A stretch of 64,000 nt of DNA from Heterohyrax brucei. Lineage: Eukaryota > Chordata > Mammalia > Hyracoidea > Procaviidae. Numbering within the stretch: the stretch's first letter is position 1; every line of letters starts with the position of its first letter. Shown here one piece after another: positions 43,380 through 55,601 of the stretch. Location: NCBI GenBank assembly GCA_028571685.1, contig CM053140.1:59278201-59342200 (forward strand). Direction: 5' to 3'. The position numbers and the translations under genes are program-made. The notes under the pieces are model-generated. The model had not been told where the DNA came from. It saw only the letters and a list, made by a program, of their open reading frames with translations, and did no database searches.

Positions 43380-46080
43380 TCTAAGTCTCGTGGCCAAAAC
43401 TGGACATGAGTTCACCACAGTGGAAAGTATTACTCTCTCACCCAGCTTTCAGACCTAAGTCGATTTATATACTGATAGAAGAGGCCAAGCCCTCCTGAAG
43501 AAGGTTCTTAGTACAGTATGTACTTACAGTGTAGTGCATAAATCTTCCTCCAGGGTTTCCCCAAAGGTACTTGTGGCCAGAGGGACTGTGGACATTAGAA
43601 AAGGAGGTATCTATACCTTTGGTGAATTTTTAGATACTGACTCTGAAATCATGTTAATTTCTAGGGATGCAAAATGCCCCTGTGGCCTGACAGTCAAAGT
43701 GGTGGTTTAGGAAGTCAGGTGATAAATCCTTAGCCCAAATATGTGCAATTGATTATTTCCCTAGTTCCCAAATGTACAATCAGAGTAGACATACTTAGCA
43801 ACTGTAAGAATCTATACTTTGTGTCTCTCACTAATGCAGTGAGGGCCGTCATTGAAGGCAGGACTATATAGAAATTCTTAGAATGTTCTACTTCTACCAA
43901 GATAGTGAACAGTAAGCAATTCTGTATCTCTAGGGAGAATTTCAGAATTAATGAAGTCATAAAAGGCTTGAAACATGCAGGGGTGGTTATTCTTATCATA
44001 TACCATTTAACTTGCCTGTTTGGCTTGTGCAGAGGTTGGATAGATTTTTGGAGAATGATTTCAGATTATTGCAAATTTCATCAGGTGGTGACATCAATTG
44101 CAGCTGTGGTTGTAGATACAGTATCTTTACTGGAGCAGCTCAAGATAGCCTCTGGGACTTCATATGTAGCTTTGGACCTATTTACTGTTTTTATCAACAT
44201 ACCAATTTGTAAGTACCATTAAGACAGTTTTCTTTTACCAAAATGCTTTTCTTTTACTTTCACAGACTTGCATCAGGGCTAAGTAAATTCTCTTGTTTTT
44301 TGCCATTGTGTAATACGTAGGAATTTGATTGTCTTGACATCACACAAAGCATGACATGGTGCACTACATACATGACAAGTTAATTGCATCTGGTGAACAA
44401 GAAGTAGCAAGAACTTTAAATCCTTTAGTCTAGCACATGTGGACTAGAGAGTGGGAAATAAACCCCATGGAAGCTTACAGGTCTGCTACCTCAGCAAAGT
44501 TGCTTGAGAGTTCAGTGGTGTGGAACATGTTAAGATATCCTTTCCAAGATACAAGTCAAGTTGCTGCACTTTATGGTGCAGTGGTTAAGAGCTTGGCTGC
44601 TAACCAAAAGACTGGCAGTTCAAATCTACCAGCTGCTCCCTGGAAAACCCTATAGGGGCAGTTCTACTCTGTCCTATAGGGTTGATATGAGTTGGAATTG
44701 ACTTCACAGAAGTGGGTTTTTTTTTTTTTTTTTGGTTTCTCAGGAGAAATGAGGCATGATACATGGTAGGATTTTAGGTTTCTGAGGCAACATATACAAC
44801 ATTTGTATGTACTACTTTGACCCATTTACAAAATTCCATAAAGCTGTAAGTTTTGAATAAGGATCATCAGAAAAGAAGGCTCTGCAGCAAGTTTAGGCTT
44901 CAGTGCATCATCGCATGAGAATGTATACAAGAGACTAGGCTTGGGCAAGTATTGAAGATAGGAGTACGTTACATGAATCAGTGGTGCAAACTCAACATCA
45001 ACTTCAATGCCTCCTCTTTCTTAAATATACCTATGACTTCAGGGGAATTATTTTTATGACTACTTGACTGGGTGAAAAACCTCAAGTCTGGTTAACAGAT
45101 AGTGCTGCATGGAATGCTGGCATCACCCCAAGTAGAAACCTTCAGAATTATAGCCCTGCTCAGGAGTGACCCTGAAAAACAATGGTCAAGGAAAAATCTT
45201 CCCAGTAGGTAGAATTTTAAAGTGTATTTGGGGTGAGAGATGCCCAGAAGTAAGACTCTACACTGATTTATGAGCAGTTGTTAGTGGTGGCTAGATTGTC
45301 AGGTTGGATTAACAGGCTAGATTAACAGGGTTGGAAAATTGATTACAAGGAATTCTAGGAAAGAGACATGTGAATGGACCTCTCAGAATGGGGATAGACT
45401 GTTAAGATCTGTGTTCATTGTGATTGCTGCTATTAACTGAAAGGAATCTACTACAGTGGAGGCTTTTAATAATAAAGTGAACAACACAAATGCTCTGCGG
45501 CTATCGGTTAGTCTTACTTAGCCCCCCACCCCCACATCCAGTGCTTGTCCAACCAACCCATGAAAAAAGTGGCAGGGATGGAGAATATGCATAAGCTCTT
45601 GAGCTTCCCATTATTAAGATTGCCTTGGTACTGCTACTGCTGGGTGCTCAGTCTTCAAAAGAGAAGACCATCACTGAGCCCCAAATATGGCATCATTCCC
45701 TAGATGGACCAGACATCCACCAGTGGCAGATTGATTTCACTGGATCTGTTCTATCACGTAAAGGACAGAGATTCTTCCTCAATGGGATAGATACATTTTA
45801 TGAATATGGATTTACCTGTAATGCTTTGGCCCATACCACCATCCAGGTATTCACAAAATGCTTTATTCACCGTTGTGGAACTTTACACAGAGTTACCTCT
45901 CAGCAGGGAACTCATTTCTCAGAAGGAAGTGCAGCTTTGGGCTCATTTCGGTAGAGCTAAATAATCTTACTACATAACCCACCAGCTGGAATGGCTGGCC
46001 TCATTGAAAGGTGGAATGGATTGCTGAAAGCTCAGCATGGTGCAATCCAGGGGACAAAGCCCAAAAGGATGAAATATATA
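43380..46080 (+). pseudogene. Endogenous retrovirus pol remnant (reverse transcriptase, RNase H, integrase)
   Basis: On the + strand the course is: reverse transcriptase start (about 43900-44220; open frame 43905-44222 with DYCKFHQVVTSIAA), then a SINE insertion, an RNase H-like part (about 45080-45300) and integrase (45625-45954 with WQIDFTGS, and 45990-46060 with AGLIERWNGLLK). Several stops and frame changes break it. LTRs and env were not identified. It is an old copy in a host genome and cannot produce a virus. Upstream, 43380-43890 may be protease or early pol, which is uncertain. Confidence 0.8.
44568..44735 (+). repeat. AfroSINE, sense, inside the ERV pol
   Basis: ctttatggtgcagtggttaa, gcttggctgctaaccaaaag, ggggcagttctactctgtcc and gttgatatgagttggaattg, followed by a T-run of 17 (44717-44733). 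Confidence 0.92.
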
Positions 46081-46094
46081 CTTGGAATCAAACA

Positions 46095-46145
46095 AATAAC
46101 AACAACAACAATTAAGAAAGAAGAGAAAGAAAAAGAAAGAAAAGA
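46095..46145. repeat. A-rich simple repeat (CAA)n/(GAAA)n
   Basis: aacaacaacaacaattaaga then gaaagaaaaagaaagaaaag. It may be the tail region next to the antisense SINE that follows. Confidence 0.85.
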
Positions 46146-46306
46146 AAAACCAAACCCACTACTGTTGAGTTGATTCTGACTCATAGTGACTCTGTAGGAT
46201 AGAGTAGAATTGCCCCATAGAGTTTCCAAGGAGTTCTTGCAAATTTGAACTTCTGACCTTTGGATTAGCAGCTATAGCACTTCACCACTTCGCTACCAGG
46301 ATTCCC
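46146..46306 (-). repeat. AfroSINE, antisense (first of a pair)
   Basis: aaccaaacccactactgttg, attgccccatagagtttcca and gcacttcaccacttcgctac are in complement order. Confidence 0.92.
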
Positions 46307-46321
46307 GTACTTTGAATCAAA

Positions 46322-46488
46322 ACTGAAAAACCAAACTCCATGTAATCAAGTTCATTCTGACTCCTAGCAGCTCTACAAGACAGAGTAGAATTCCTCTATA
46401 GAGTTTCCAAGGAGTGCCTAGGGAACTTGAACTACCAGCCTTTTGGTTAGCAGTGGTAGCGCTTGACCGCTACACCACCAGGGTTTCT
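46322..46488 (-). repeat. AfroSINE, antisense (second of a pair)
   Basis: aaccaaactccatgtaatca, atagagtttccaaggagtgc and cgcttgaccgctacaccacc. It sits 15 bases after the first copy. A short word (gtactttgaatcaaaactga, and tactttgaatcagacacc behind the second copy) flanks both sides and looks like a target-site duplication of the second copy. Confidence 0.92.
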
Positions 46489-46559
46489 AATACTTTGAAT
46501 CAGACACCACTAAGTAGTGCTAACTTCCTCTGTTGTTAGACTACATGGGTATATTCATC

Positions 46560-47420
46560 AAAAGGGGTGAGTAGGAGTGGTTTTCTGTTAGTTATGGTCC
46601 AATCAGGAGAGAAGAACCATACAGAACTCACAAGCGGTAAAAGTGAAGTCTAGTGAATACCTACGGCTGAGGGAGTATATGCAAGGAACAAAACTTGGAA
46701 GGGAGAAAATATCCTCCCTATGGTTGGTATTCAGATCTTGTTGGAGAGGGTGTAGTTAATGCCTTTGGATGGTGAAAATGTTCACTGCAGGGTCTGAGTC
46801 AGCACTGTTATAATGTTGGTGGGTTACGGCCTGTGGGCAGAGATCTGACTGATGAGGGGATGATGAAATTGTCTATGAAGCTTCCATGGGCAAGTAATGT
46901 TGAACTTGCTGGGGAGACAGCTGAGGGACTTGCTGGGCTCACTGGAGAGATGCCAAGAAGTTTCCCACAGAGGTACAGTGGAGTAGGAAGCCCTCGTTGG
47001 GAAGAGCTGTTGGGAAGGGAGCTAGGGCTCCCATAGATCTTGCCTTTGGGAGTCTAGTTGTGGGGTGCTGTTGATATCACTATGGGTGTGCTCTATTGAG
47101 TGTCCCGCACACTACCTAGTGCTACAGGAGCAAGAAGAAGTAAAGCCCACTGGGACCAGAAGATAAGTCCCTTCCTCTACTGCCAGTGCCGTCTACTGAT
47201 AAAAATTAACAACATACCAGCTCTCAAGGGAGAAAACTTGTAGTATCACAAGCGGGCAATGAAGGGTAGATTTAGAGCTGAGAGGTTTGTTACATGTATA
47301 TATTTACGTGTACATTTAATCATTTTCTTCTCCTCATAATTATGTACAGACAAGTTATTGGAGGCTAACTTTGTAAAAGAATATTTAATGTGACTGTACT
47401 GAATTTGAAGAGTAGTTCAT
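46560..47420. other. Intergenic, repeat-like but unclassified
   Basis: Sequence such as gtccaatcaggagagaagaa and gaagagctgttgggaaggga has the feel of an old LTR or DNA-transposon relic. No gene is seen and I could not assign a family. Confidence 0.4.
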
Positions 47421-47427
47421 ATAAGTT

Positions 47428-47600
47428 CCCTGTTGGTGCAAAAGGTTTATGCTTGGCTACTAATCAGAAGTTTGGTGGTTTGAATCTACCCAGTGGAACC
47501 ACAGAAGAAAAAAGTCTGTTTCTCTCCCCATGAATGCAGTACTGCTTTGACAAACACGGGGTTGCCGTGAATTGTAATCAACTTGACAGCAATATATATA
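47428..47600 (+). repeat. Divergent AfroSINE-subfamily SINE, sense
   Basis: gttccctgttggtgcaaaag, gcttggctactaatcagaag, gtggtttgaatctacccagt and ggttgccgtgaattgtaatc, followed by a short TA run (47591-47604). Confidence 0.75.
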
Positions 47601-47767
47601 TATATTTACGCCATACAGCCAGTGATGGGTACAATGATGTTGGAATTACGTATCTACTCATTTTGAGAGAAATTGAAGAACTTATTTACTTGTACAAAGA
47701 ATAATTACATCTAGTAAAGAATAAACACAGAATTTGCTTTGCTGTCAAGTGCAAGTTCAAATGTATG

Positions 47768-48555
47768 TTGTTGCTAGGTACTATCTAGTCGATTCCAACT
47801 CATAGTGACCCTATGTGCAACAAAACAAAACTCTGTCCTGTCTTGCACCATGTTCACAATCATTATTTTTGAGCCCATTATTGAAGCCACTGTGTCAATC
47901 CATCACCTTGAGGGCCTTCCTCTTTTTCACTAACCCTGTCCTTTATCAAGCATAATGTCCTTCTCCAGGAGCTGGTCACTCCTGATAACATACCCCAAGT
48001 GTGTGAGATATTGTCTTGCTATCATTGCTTCTAAGGGCCATTCTGGCTGTAATTCTTCCAAAACAGATTGGCAGTCCATATTATATTCAATATTCCTTGC
48101 CAACACCACAATTCAAAGGCATCAATTCTCTTTCTTTCTCCCCTATTCATCATCCAGCTTTCATGTGAGTATTAGGCAACTGAAAACACTACAGCTTGGG
48201 TCAGGTACACCAGGGTGACATCTTTGATTCACAACACTTTTAAAGAGGTCCTTTGCAGCAGATTTGCCCAGTGCAATGCATCTTTTGATTTTTTGACTGC
48301 TGCTTCCATGGGGGTTGATTGTGGATCCAAGTAAAATGAAATCCTTGACAATGTCAATTTTTCTCCATTTATTGTGCTGTTACCCATTAGTCCAGTTGTG
48401 AGGATTTTTGTTTTCTTTATTTTGAGGTGTGCTCCATACTGAAGGCTATGGTTTTGATCTTCACCAGTAGGTGCTTCAATTCCTCTTCCCTTTCAGCAAG
48501 CAGGGTGTGTCATCTGCACCAAGCAGGCTCTTAAGAAGTCTTCCTCCAATCCTCC
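47768..48555 (-). repeat. RTE (BovB-like) LINE 3' fragment, antisense
   Basis: gttgttgctaggtactatct, gagcccattattgaagccac, ctgataacataccccaagtg, cttttgattttttgactgct and gttttctttattttgaggtg in RTE order, about 790 bases. Confidence 0.88.
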
Positions 48556-48639
48556 AAATATGTGTTGAAGGTTATATATGGAAGCCGATTAGCCAAAGGT
48601 GACTACTGTGACAATTCGTCTTGCTGTCTTTCAGCTCCA

Positions 48640-49290
48640 GCCCTACCCTTCTTTGCCCTGCATTGTGGTACTAGAACTGGGCCCTGTAAACATTTCTCCT
48701 TTGCCAGATGGCACAATGTTAGTCACTGGAGGAATACTGCAAGGCAATGGCAGTAGAAGGCGCTTCCTTTCTGGGTTTTAGACCTCCTTCATCTTTTATT
48801 CAGCATCGGATCTGAGGAGCGGCCCTCACCTCAGCAGCCATCATGGACTAGATCCACTGCACCCTCAGGCTAAGCTCTTCTCACCTACTGCCACCACCGT
48901 GTGTTGCTGAGTCAGTTCTGACTTATGACAACCCTGCTTGTGTCAGAACAAAACTGTCCTTCAAAGGGTTTTCAGTGGCTATAATCTTACCGACATAATT
49001 GTTGGTCTTTTTCCTGAGGCACCTCTGGGTGGACTTGAACTGCCACTCTTTTGGCACTTAGCTGTTAACCATTTGCAACATCCAGGGACTTCTTTCCCTA
49101 CCTGGAAGCCACCTTTATAAACAAACTTTGGACACAACCTCATTTATTGAGACAGGTAGTAAATTTTCCCTACATTTGCTATTATTGCATTCTCTGGGGT
49201 CTTTTTTTACCCTTTTTGGTAGTTAGACCTCTTTTACCAATTAACAATCCTTTATGTTAAATTTTGCTCTTCATATTACTGGTCCATCTC
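48640..49290. repeat. Unclassified dispersed repeat, copy B, split by a SINE
   Basis: gaactgggccctgtaaacat, gccagatggcacaatgttag, catggactagatccactgca, then after the SINE agttagacctcttttaccaa and caatcctttatgttaaattt. It parallels 34360-34940. Confidence 0.55.
48895..49090 (-). repeat. Divergent SINE, antisense
   Basis: gttgctgagtcagttctgac, ttatgacaaccctgcttgtg, gtggacttgaactgccactc and gcacttagctgttaaccatt resemble the complement of an AfroSINE subfamily with an internal extension. Confidence 0.75.
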
Positions 49291-52200
49291 CTGAGTTGAC
49301 CTTGACTTACATCCTCTCCATCTGGCCTCCTGTGCTGCATCCAGATTGGTCCTTTGAAGATTTGTTATTCTCATTCTAGCCTTTATCCTCACCACTGCCT
49401 TCTTTAGATCTACCTTGAGAACAATTCAGTTACCATACAAAGACAAAAATCTGGTAAAGGACTGAGAGCCTGATGCCTTCCGTTTCTCCCAGGATGCTTT
49501 ACAAAAGGCAAAATTACACTAAGGTAATGTGGAAAGAGCCTGGACCTCGGAACCAGGGGCCTGCCTCTGATTTGTGTATTTTGTAGATGGAAAAACTGAG
49601 AAATGGTGATAAATGGCTGCTCACATCTAAGCTATTCCAATTGGCTGCTGGAGGCTTTATACCCACCCCCCCTTAGTTCCTATTATTTAATGTGGCTCTT
49701 AATAGAACCCATGCTCTCATGTGTTGACTGTGTAGATGATATTATTATTCCAATAATAACAGTTTTCAGTTGGGGGAAATTTTGCCTCCTACAGGACATG
49801 TTTTTCACAATAGGGGTGCTGCTAGTATCTAGTGGGTAGAGGCCAGGGATGCTGCTAAATATCCTAAAACGAACAAGATAGCCCCCATGACAAATAATCA
49901 CTGGCCCAAAATGTCAACAGTGCCAAGACTGAGGAGCCCTGAATGAATAGGTGTAGAAACAGACTCAGAGAGGGGAAGTGATTTGCCTAAGGTGGTACCG
50001 AGGGTGGCACCGAAAGTGCACAGCAGAGCTTGGAGGAAGCCAGCTCCCCTAACTCTCAGCTGGGTTCTTGTCAACCCTCCCCCATTATTCTTCCTGGTCC
50101 AAGGGTAGGAAATGAGATAGGAAGACAGTGAAGTCCTGCCTCCAGGAATACTGTGCCTGCATTTGGCTGGTATTTCCCTCTTGACACTCTTGCCCTGCCA
50201 AACCTCAGCCATTTTCCAATGCAACCATCTGCTTTCTCAACTCCTGTTCTGAGCTTCTGCAAAGCTGCTGAGAAAATGCACCCAGTGAGCACTGGTAGAG
50301 CCACCAAGGCGTAAGTGCCAGTGTAAGCTAGTCCAGCATCACCCATCCCTCCTCTGACCTTCCTGTTTTCTGCCTTCCCTCCCCTTACCTTCACAGAGTA
50401 CTCAGTTCCTCCACTCTTCTGAAGCACTGTTCCTCCCTGCCTCCCAGCCAGCAGCTCCTGGACTCTCAACAGGCAATCCGACTTCTTCCAGTACTTCCTC
50501 TCCTATCACTAAGCTTGTCCCTGGACGTCTAGGAAACAGCATCCTTAGCATTTCAGAAAGAGAATGTTTCCTCTCTTGGTGGAAGGCTAATCCCTTCCTG
50601 TCCTCTGGAACCATTCCTTTTCACTGATGCAGGGGCCTGTCCCTATTGACCCAACTTCCCTACCTCTCTCATTTGTCAATTCCTCCAACTCTACCACCTA
50701 TAGATTCCCTGTATACAGGCTGCTCAAATCTCCCCCATGCTTAATTCTAAAATAAATTATATTCTTGAAATCCTCTGGCCTTTTCAGCCACTTCTACCTC
50801 TTCCCCTCCCATCTATACACCATTCCAGTGGCTTGGATTAGCACTCTCCCTGCCTGTTCCTTCTCAAGATTCACACTCAGTTAAAATGTCAACCTTCCTA
50901 AGATGCCACAGCAGATGCTGCTGGTGCTTGGTTCTATCTCCCCTTAGCTCTATGAGTTATCCTGCAGATGCAGATAATTTCCAGTACACTGACAGCTTCC
51001 CATCTCAAGCTCCTGCATGAGAGCTTCTTTCAACACAGGAAATTTTACCTGGCTCTGTGGCAGTGTAGGGAGCAGGAGACAGGAATGCCCCCTGAGTTAG
51101 ATGCCCCAGCCTCTGTATCTTCAGTGAGGGTAACTCTGAGGCATCTTCCGTGGTCCAATGAGGGTCCCCATCAGGACCAAGCCCCATTGCCCACAGCTGC
51201 CACTTGTTCATCAATACTCACTTTTTTACTTTACCCCTACCATCCTGATTCAGTCTCTCAATTCTCCCTTGGGCTTCCAGAGTCCTTGGCTTAGGTCTGC
51301 TTCTGGGTGCACATTCTAAGGCAGATGCCCACATCAGCTGGCCTCTCCTGCCCTCTGATGTCTTTATTGTACTTTTTGAGGCAGAGGCTCCTCATTTAGG
51401 TTCCTGTCCCTTGTGCCAGACTGTGAGTTCCTGGAGGGTAAAGATAAGGTCTGATCACATCAGCACCCATCACCTGGCACAGCACCCAGCACATCAATGG
51501 TGGGAGGTGTTCATTGACTGAGGGAGGGAATGAGAAAGTGAGTGGATGGATGACAGGATAAGTTTTCAGGGACCTCTGCTGGGTAGATCCACCATGGAAA
51601 ATGAGTTTCCATTGCTTGGGGCCTAGCCTTCTCTCTTGTCAGTAGGCCTATCCCTGTCTACCCTGCCAGGGCTCAGAGGCCATCAATCCACCACTGACCC
51701 CTCATCCAGCCCTCTGTGATCGTCTGCTCCTACCAGCCAGGACATCTCCCGCTAGGAAAAGTCTGCAGACAAATGGGAGGACTTCTCAGCAGAGTCTTCA
51801 ATTCTAGATCAGTAAAGGTTATAGGAGCCCAGTGAAATGCTATTAGCATGTGACATCATTCAGTGCTGCCTCCAGCAGATGTTGCTATTGGAGGGATGGC
51901 TTTGTCCCAGCAGGACTCCAGGGCTCACTCAGAAATGGCTGGGAACAGCCACCTGCTGCTTTGGATGTGAGCAGCCCTGGGGAAAATAATTCTACAAATC
52001 AACTCATTCAGCTGCAGTACAGAGCAGAGTTTCCAGGGGAGCAATGACAACTGTTGTTGGGGTGTGAACAGTTGCTGCCAAGCCAAACAGTCATGGAGAC
52101 CATGTCCAGCTTTGAAACCCTGGGGTGCCAGGATGGTCTGAGCACATCCAGAAGGCCGGGGAGGATCACCCAGCACCCTGGTCCCCTGAAGGACCATCCT

Positions 52201-53000
52201 ATAGATGAGAAGCTGAGGCCTGTGGATGCACAGGGGGCTGTGCAAGGTCACACACCATGAGTCAGTGGCTGACCTGAATCCAGACAGCTCTGCTCCCTCT
52301 CGCAGCTTCTCTGAAGAGCAGGTGGGGTGAGAGTCCTGCTGAAGGGAAACAAACAAACAAGCAAACAAAACACCCCGGGTTGACTTATAGGCTACAGCTG
52401 CCCTGGCCATGTTGTTGCAGACACTGGTCTGCGGATTAGGGGCCCTAAAAACCGATGCCAACTCTTCCTGTCACTTGCTGTATGGTGTTAGGCAAGTGTA
52501 TCCCCTTCTCTGGGCCTCAGTTCCTTTACTTGTAAAATGGGTGGGTGGGGGGTTAATGGTCTCCAGGGAGCCTCTCTGCTTTAAAACACTGACACTCTGG
52601 GCCTCAGTGTCCCATCTATCAGATGGTCATAATTTTTCATTTCCCAAGATGCTCTGAGGATCAAATGAGATGCAAAAGAAATTCCTCGGCACAGTTCTGT
52701 GAAAGTAAACTCTGGAACAGGATTATCATCACTCATACAGTTATAGCAAGGTGGTGGGGGAGGGCAGAGCTGGTTCCAGAGCTCAGTGCCAGAGGAGTAA
52801 ATGAGAAGCCAATGTGTTATTTCCCAGTCAGTTCTGGTGCCAGGGAGAGGTCTAAAGTTTGGAGGCTCTGAAATATCTTCCCACAGGGTTGAGTGTCCCA
52901 GAAGTCACCAGCTTCCTGCCCCTGCTTTTCCAGAAAGTGGCATTGAATCTTAGATATTAGGCTGCTTGTCCAAAAGGGTCTTAGCAGGGTTGGACTGTGG
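49290..53000. other. Intergenic, L2/MIR-containing, no gene
   Basis: An L2-like 3' end lies at about 51380-51530 (gactgtgagttcctggaggg, cagcacccagcacatcaatg), and MIR-like pieces lie at about 49900-50000 and 52470-52600. Open frames up to 178 codons (51925-52461, - strand) have no recognisable domain or splice context and are taken as chance. Confidence 0.65.
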
Positions 53001-53004
53001 GCAA

Positions 53005-53130
53005 AGAACTGGGGGAAGGGAAAGAGAAAGAAGATGTTTATAAGGGGGGTAGGAATAAAGAAGAGGAAGAAAATGGGGGGAAGAAGAGGAGTTGGGAAAG
53101 GAGAGGGAATTTGAAGGAGAAGGACTAGCT
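53005..53130. repeat. Polypurine tract
   Basis: Almost only A and G on the + strand: gggggaagggaaagagaaag, then gaagaggaagaaaatggggg and gaagaagaggag. A run of over 100 bases with few pyrimidines. Confidence 0.9.
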
Positions 53131-54475
53131 CATTCTATGGAACAAAACTGCAAGCAAGAAGTGTGGTCTACAGCATGAGAAAGACTGGAGATCAAAGGCT
53201 GACTGCCACTCAGTAGCTTGGGGACTTTGGACAAGTTGTTCAACGTTTCTAAGTCAGATTTCCTACTTGGGAAACAGAGATTTTGGTGGGTTAATCTTGG
53301 CAAGGTGCTTAGCACTATGCCTCGTCCAGAGTAAATTCTCAATAGTCAGTATCCAGAATGGCAGCAGAAACATGACAAGTAGCCCTATATCTATAAATTA
53401 GTGTGTTCTTCAAGGAGGGGTTTCAGAATTGACCCCTCTGGCTGTAGATGCAGGAAGGAAAATGGGCTTGTTCGTGCAGAGGAACAGGTGGGTTTGTTCA
53501 AGCTAAGAGAGAAGTCTTGGAGAGGAATATAGTTAACAAAACTTTTATTGTACTAATGGTAGCAGAAATTATTCTTATCTGGCAGTTGTATTAGTGAAGA
53601 TGACAGTTATGAGTTCATGTGATAGTGATATGACTATACTAATTAATATACTAAGAAACTGAAGGCAAGTTTCATGCCAATAAACCAATCAGGAAGAATA
53701 CTAAATGGAGACACACAAGAAAATGACAGCCTTGTGTATAAACAGTAGTTGTGAACATTTGAGAGACGGAAGAGATGGACTCACACTGACCAGGCACTAA
53801 ATTTAGGGCAGCCACACTAGGGCACTCACTGTGGTCATCATTAAACATCCAATGAGGCATAAGAGATGAAAGAACATTTCCCAAATCCCATACTGGGTTA
53901 GCAGTTGGTCTTGGCCTCCAACTCACTTTTGTCTGTGACCACTCATCAAAGTTGGGCAATGCCATGTCTTTGGGCTGAACTCTTCCAGTCCTCCAAGGTC
54001 GAACAAGATTGGGAAACAGGTATTCTGGAAATGAGGGAAATAGAAGGCTTGGGTGAGGATACCTTCTCTTCAGACCTGACTGAATGAACCAGAAGTACAA
54101 CCAGAAATAGGGTTTGTAAGGCTAGAAAGCTGATGTACTGAACTGTGGACTTTCTAGCTCACTATAAACTTTTTGGAGGCTTCCATATCAGCCTCCACCA
54201 AAGCATGTTCCACTATCCACTCCACATGGACAGCAAAACCTTTTGTTCTTAGTAGGCTACGACTGCAGGACTGTGGATGGGGGTGGAACTGAAGAAGAAC
54301 ACAGTTTTGGATTGACATAAAATACCAGCTGAATATTTGTTCTAGATTTTACCTCCTGAGTAATTGCATTATGAAATGTCAGTTGTTTTAATATGAGACA
54401 TATATCACCACACAGAGTCTAATAAATGTAAAGTCAGTCAGCTGCACACATTCATATAGAAACAATTATGCATGT
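53130..54475. other. Intergenic, mostly unrecognised
   Basis: A MIR-like piece is at about 53170-53330. The rest, including an open - strand frame at 53672-54100, shows no domain. Confidence 0.6.
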
Positions 54476-54479
54476 GTGC

Positions 54480-54512
54480 ATGTGCGTGCACACACACACA
54501 CACACACACATA
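54480..54512. repeat. (CA)n microsatellite
   Basis: gtgcgtgcacacacacacac and on; about 12 CA units after GTGCG. Confidence 0.95.
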
Positions 54513-54579
54513 CCACAAGAAGAGGCCATTGGGACTATTTTCCTTCTTTAAGAACCCTGGAGTGGCCTTTAAAACAACA

Positions 54580-54747
54580 ACCAAAAAACCCAAATCCCCT
54601 GCCATTGAATCAGTTCTGACTAATAGCAACCATATATGACAAAGTAGAACTGCTCCATGGAGTTTACAAGGAGTGCCTGGCTGATTTGAACTGCTGACCT
54701 TTTGGCTAGCAGATGTAGCACTTAATTTCTATGACACCAGGGTTCCC
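54580..54747 (-). repeat. AfroSINE, antisense
   Basis: aaaaacccaaatcccctgcc, agtagaactgctccatggag and gaccttttggctagcagatg in complement order. Confidence 0.92.
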
Positions 54748-55133
54748 TATTGGTCTTTTGGAAGCAGAAAAAAGCCTCCACACTCAAGAAAACTTCTTTT
54801 TCTGGGGCTTGTGAATGCCATGTATAATAATTGTCCTAGTTTTGTTCTTCTAGCTTCCCTCCTCCTCTTGGTCCTGAGGATCCTATCCTCTAAATTGGGG
54901 GTAGGACAGCAGAATTAAAGTCTTTAGGAGTGATCATCTTCTTGGAGTCTTGTCAGAGCTCCCCTTCATTATTCAGCTTCCAAGAACTAGAGACAGAAGA
55001 GAAACCTTAAGATCAGAGCTCACAGGTTGAAATAGCTTAATCATGCTTCAGCACCACGGACAGGGTCTTCACCTCTCGGACATGGATGAAAGTTAGGTTT
55101 TGATGGGGTTTCCTTGACAAGTTTAGGAAGGGG

Positions 55134-55335
55134 AAAAGGAGCTCTGATGGTGCAGATGGTTAAGTGCTCACCTGCTGACCAAAAGGTTGGTGATTTGAAC
55201 CCACCCAGCAGCTCCACGGGAGAAAAGACCTATTATCTGCTTTTGTCAAGATTACAGCCTAGAAAACCCTGTGGGGTAGTTCTGTCACATGAGGTTCTAT
55301 GAGTCAAAATTGGCTTGACAACAACAACAACAAAG
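55134..55335 (+). repeat. AfroSINE subfamily with internal extension, sense
   Basis: aaggagctctgatggtgcag, gctgaccaaaaggttggtga, then tcaagattacagcctagaaa and ccctgtggggtagttctgtc, ending in an (AAC)n run (55318-55333). Confidence 0.88.
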
Positions 55336-55555
55336 GAAGGAGAAATTGAGAGCTTCTCATTGATGGTGTCAGGATCCAGGGGCGCTCAGTAACTGAGAGG
55401 TCTGCATCCAGCTGCAGGTTCACGGGTTCTTCGGTTTTACCAATTTAGTGTTTTGAATCCATGCATATTTTGCCTTCATGGTATATTCACAATTGTTTTA
55501 ATATGAAATGTGAAATAATGAGCATTTTCTCTTAAAGTTGATACGGGAGGAAGAT

Positions 55556-55565
55556 ATATATAAAA

Positions 55566-55599
<34 letters not shown>
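55556..55599. repeat. (TA)n microsatellite
   Basis: gatatatataaaaagatata followed by a pure TA run to 55599. Confidence 0.95.

Positions 55600-55601
<2 letters not shown>

Noticed and set aside
51925..52461. A 178-codon open frame on the - strand in the intergenic flank
   Set aside because: No recognisable domain, no paired splice sites or CpG island, and the residue composition looks random.
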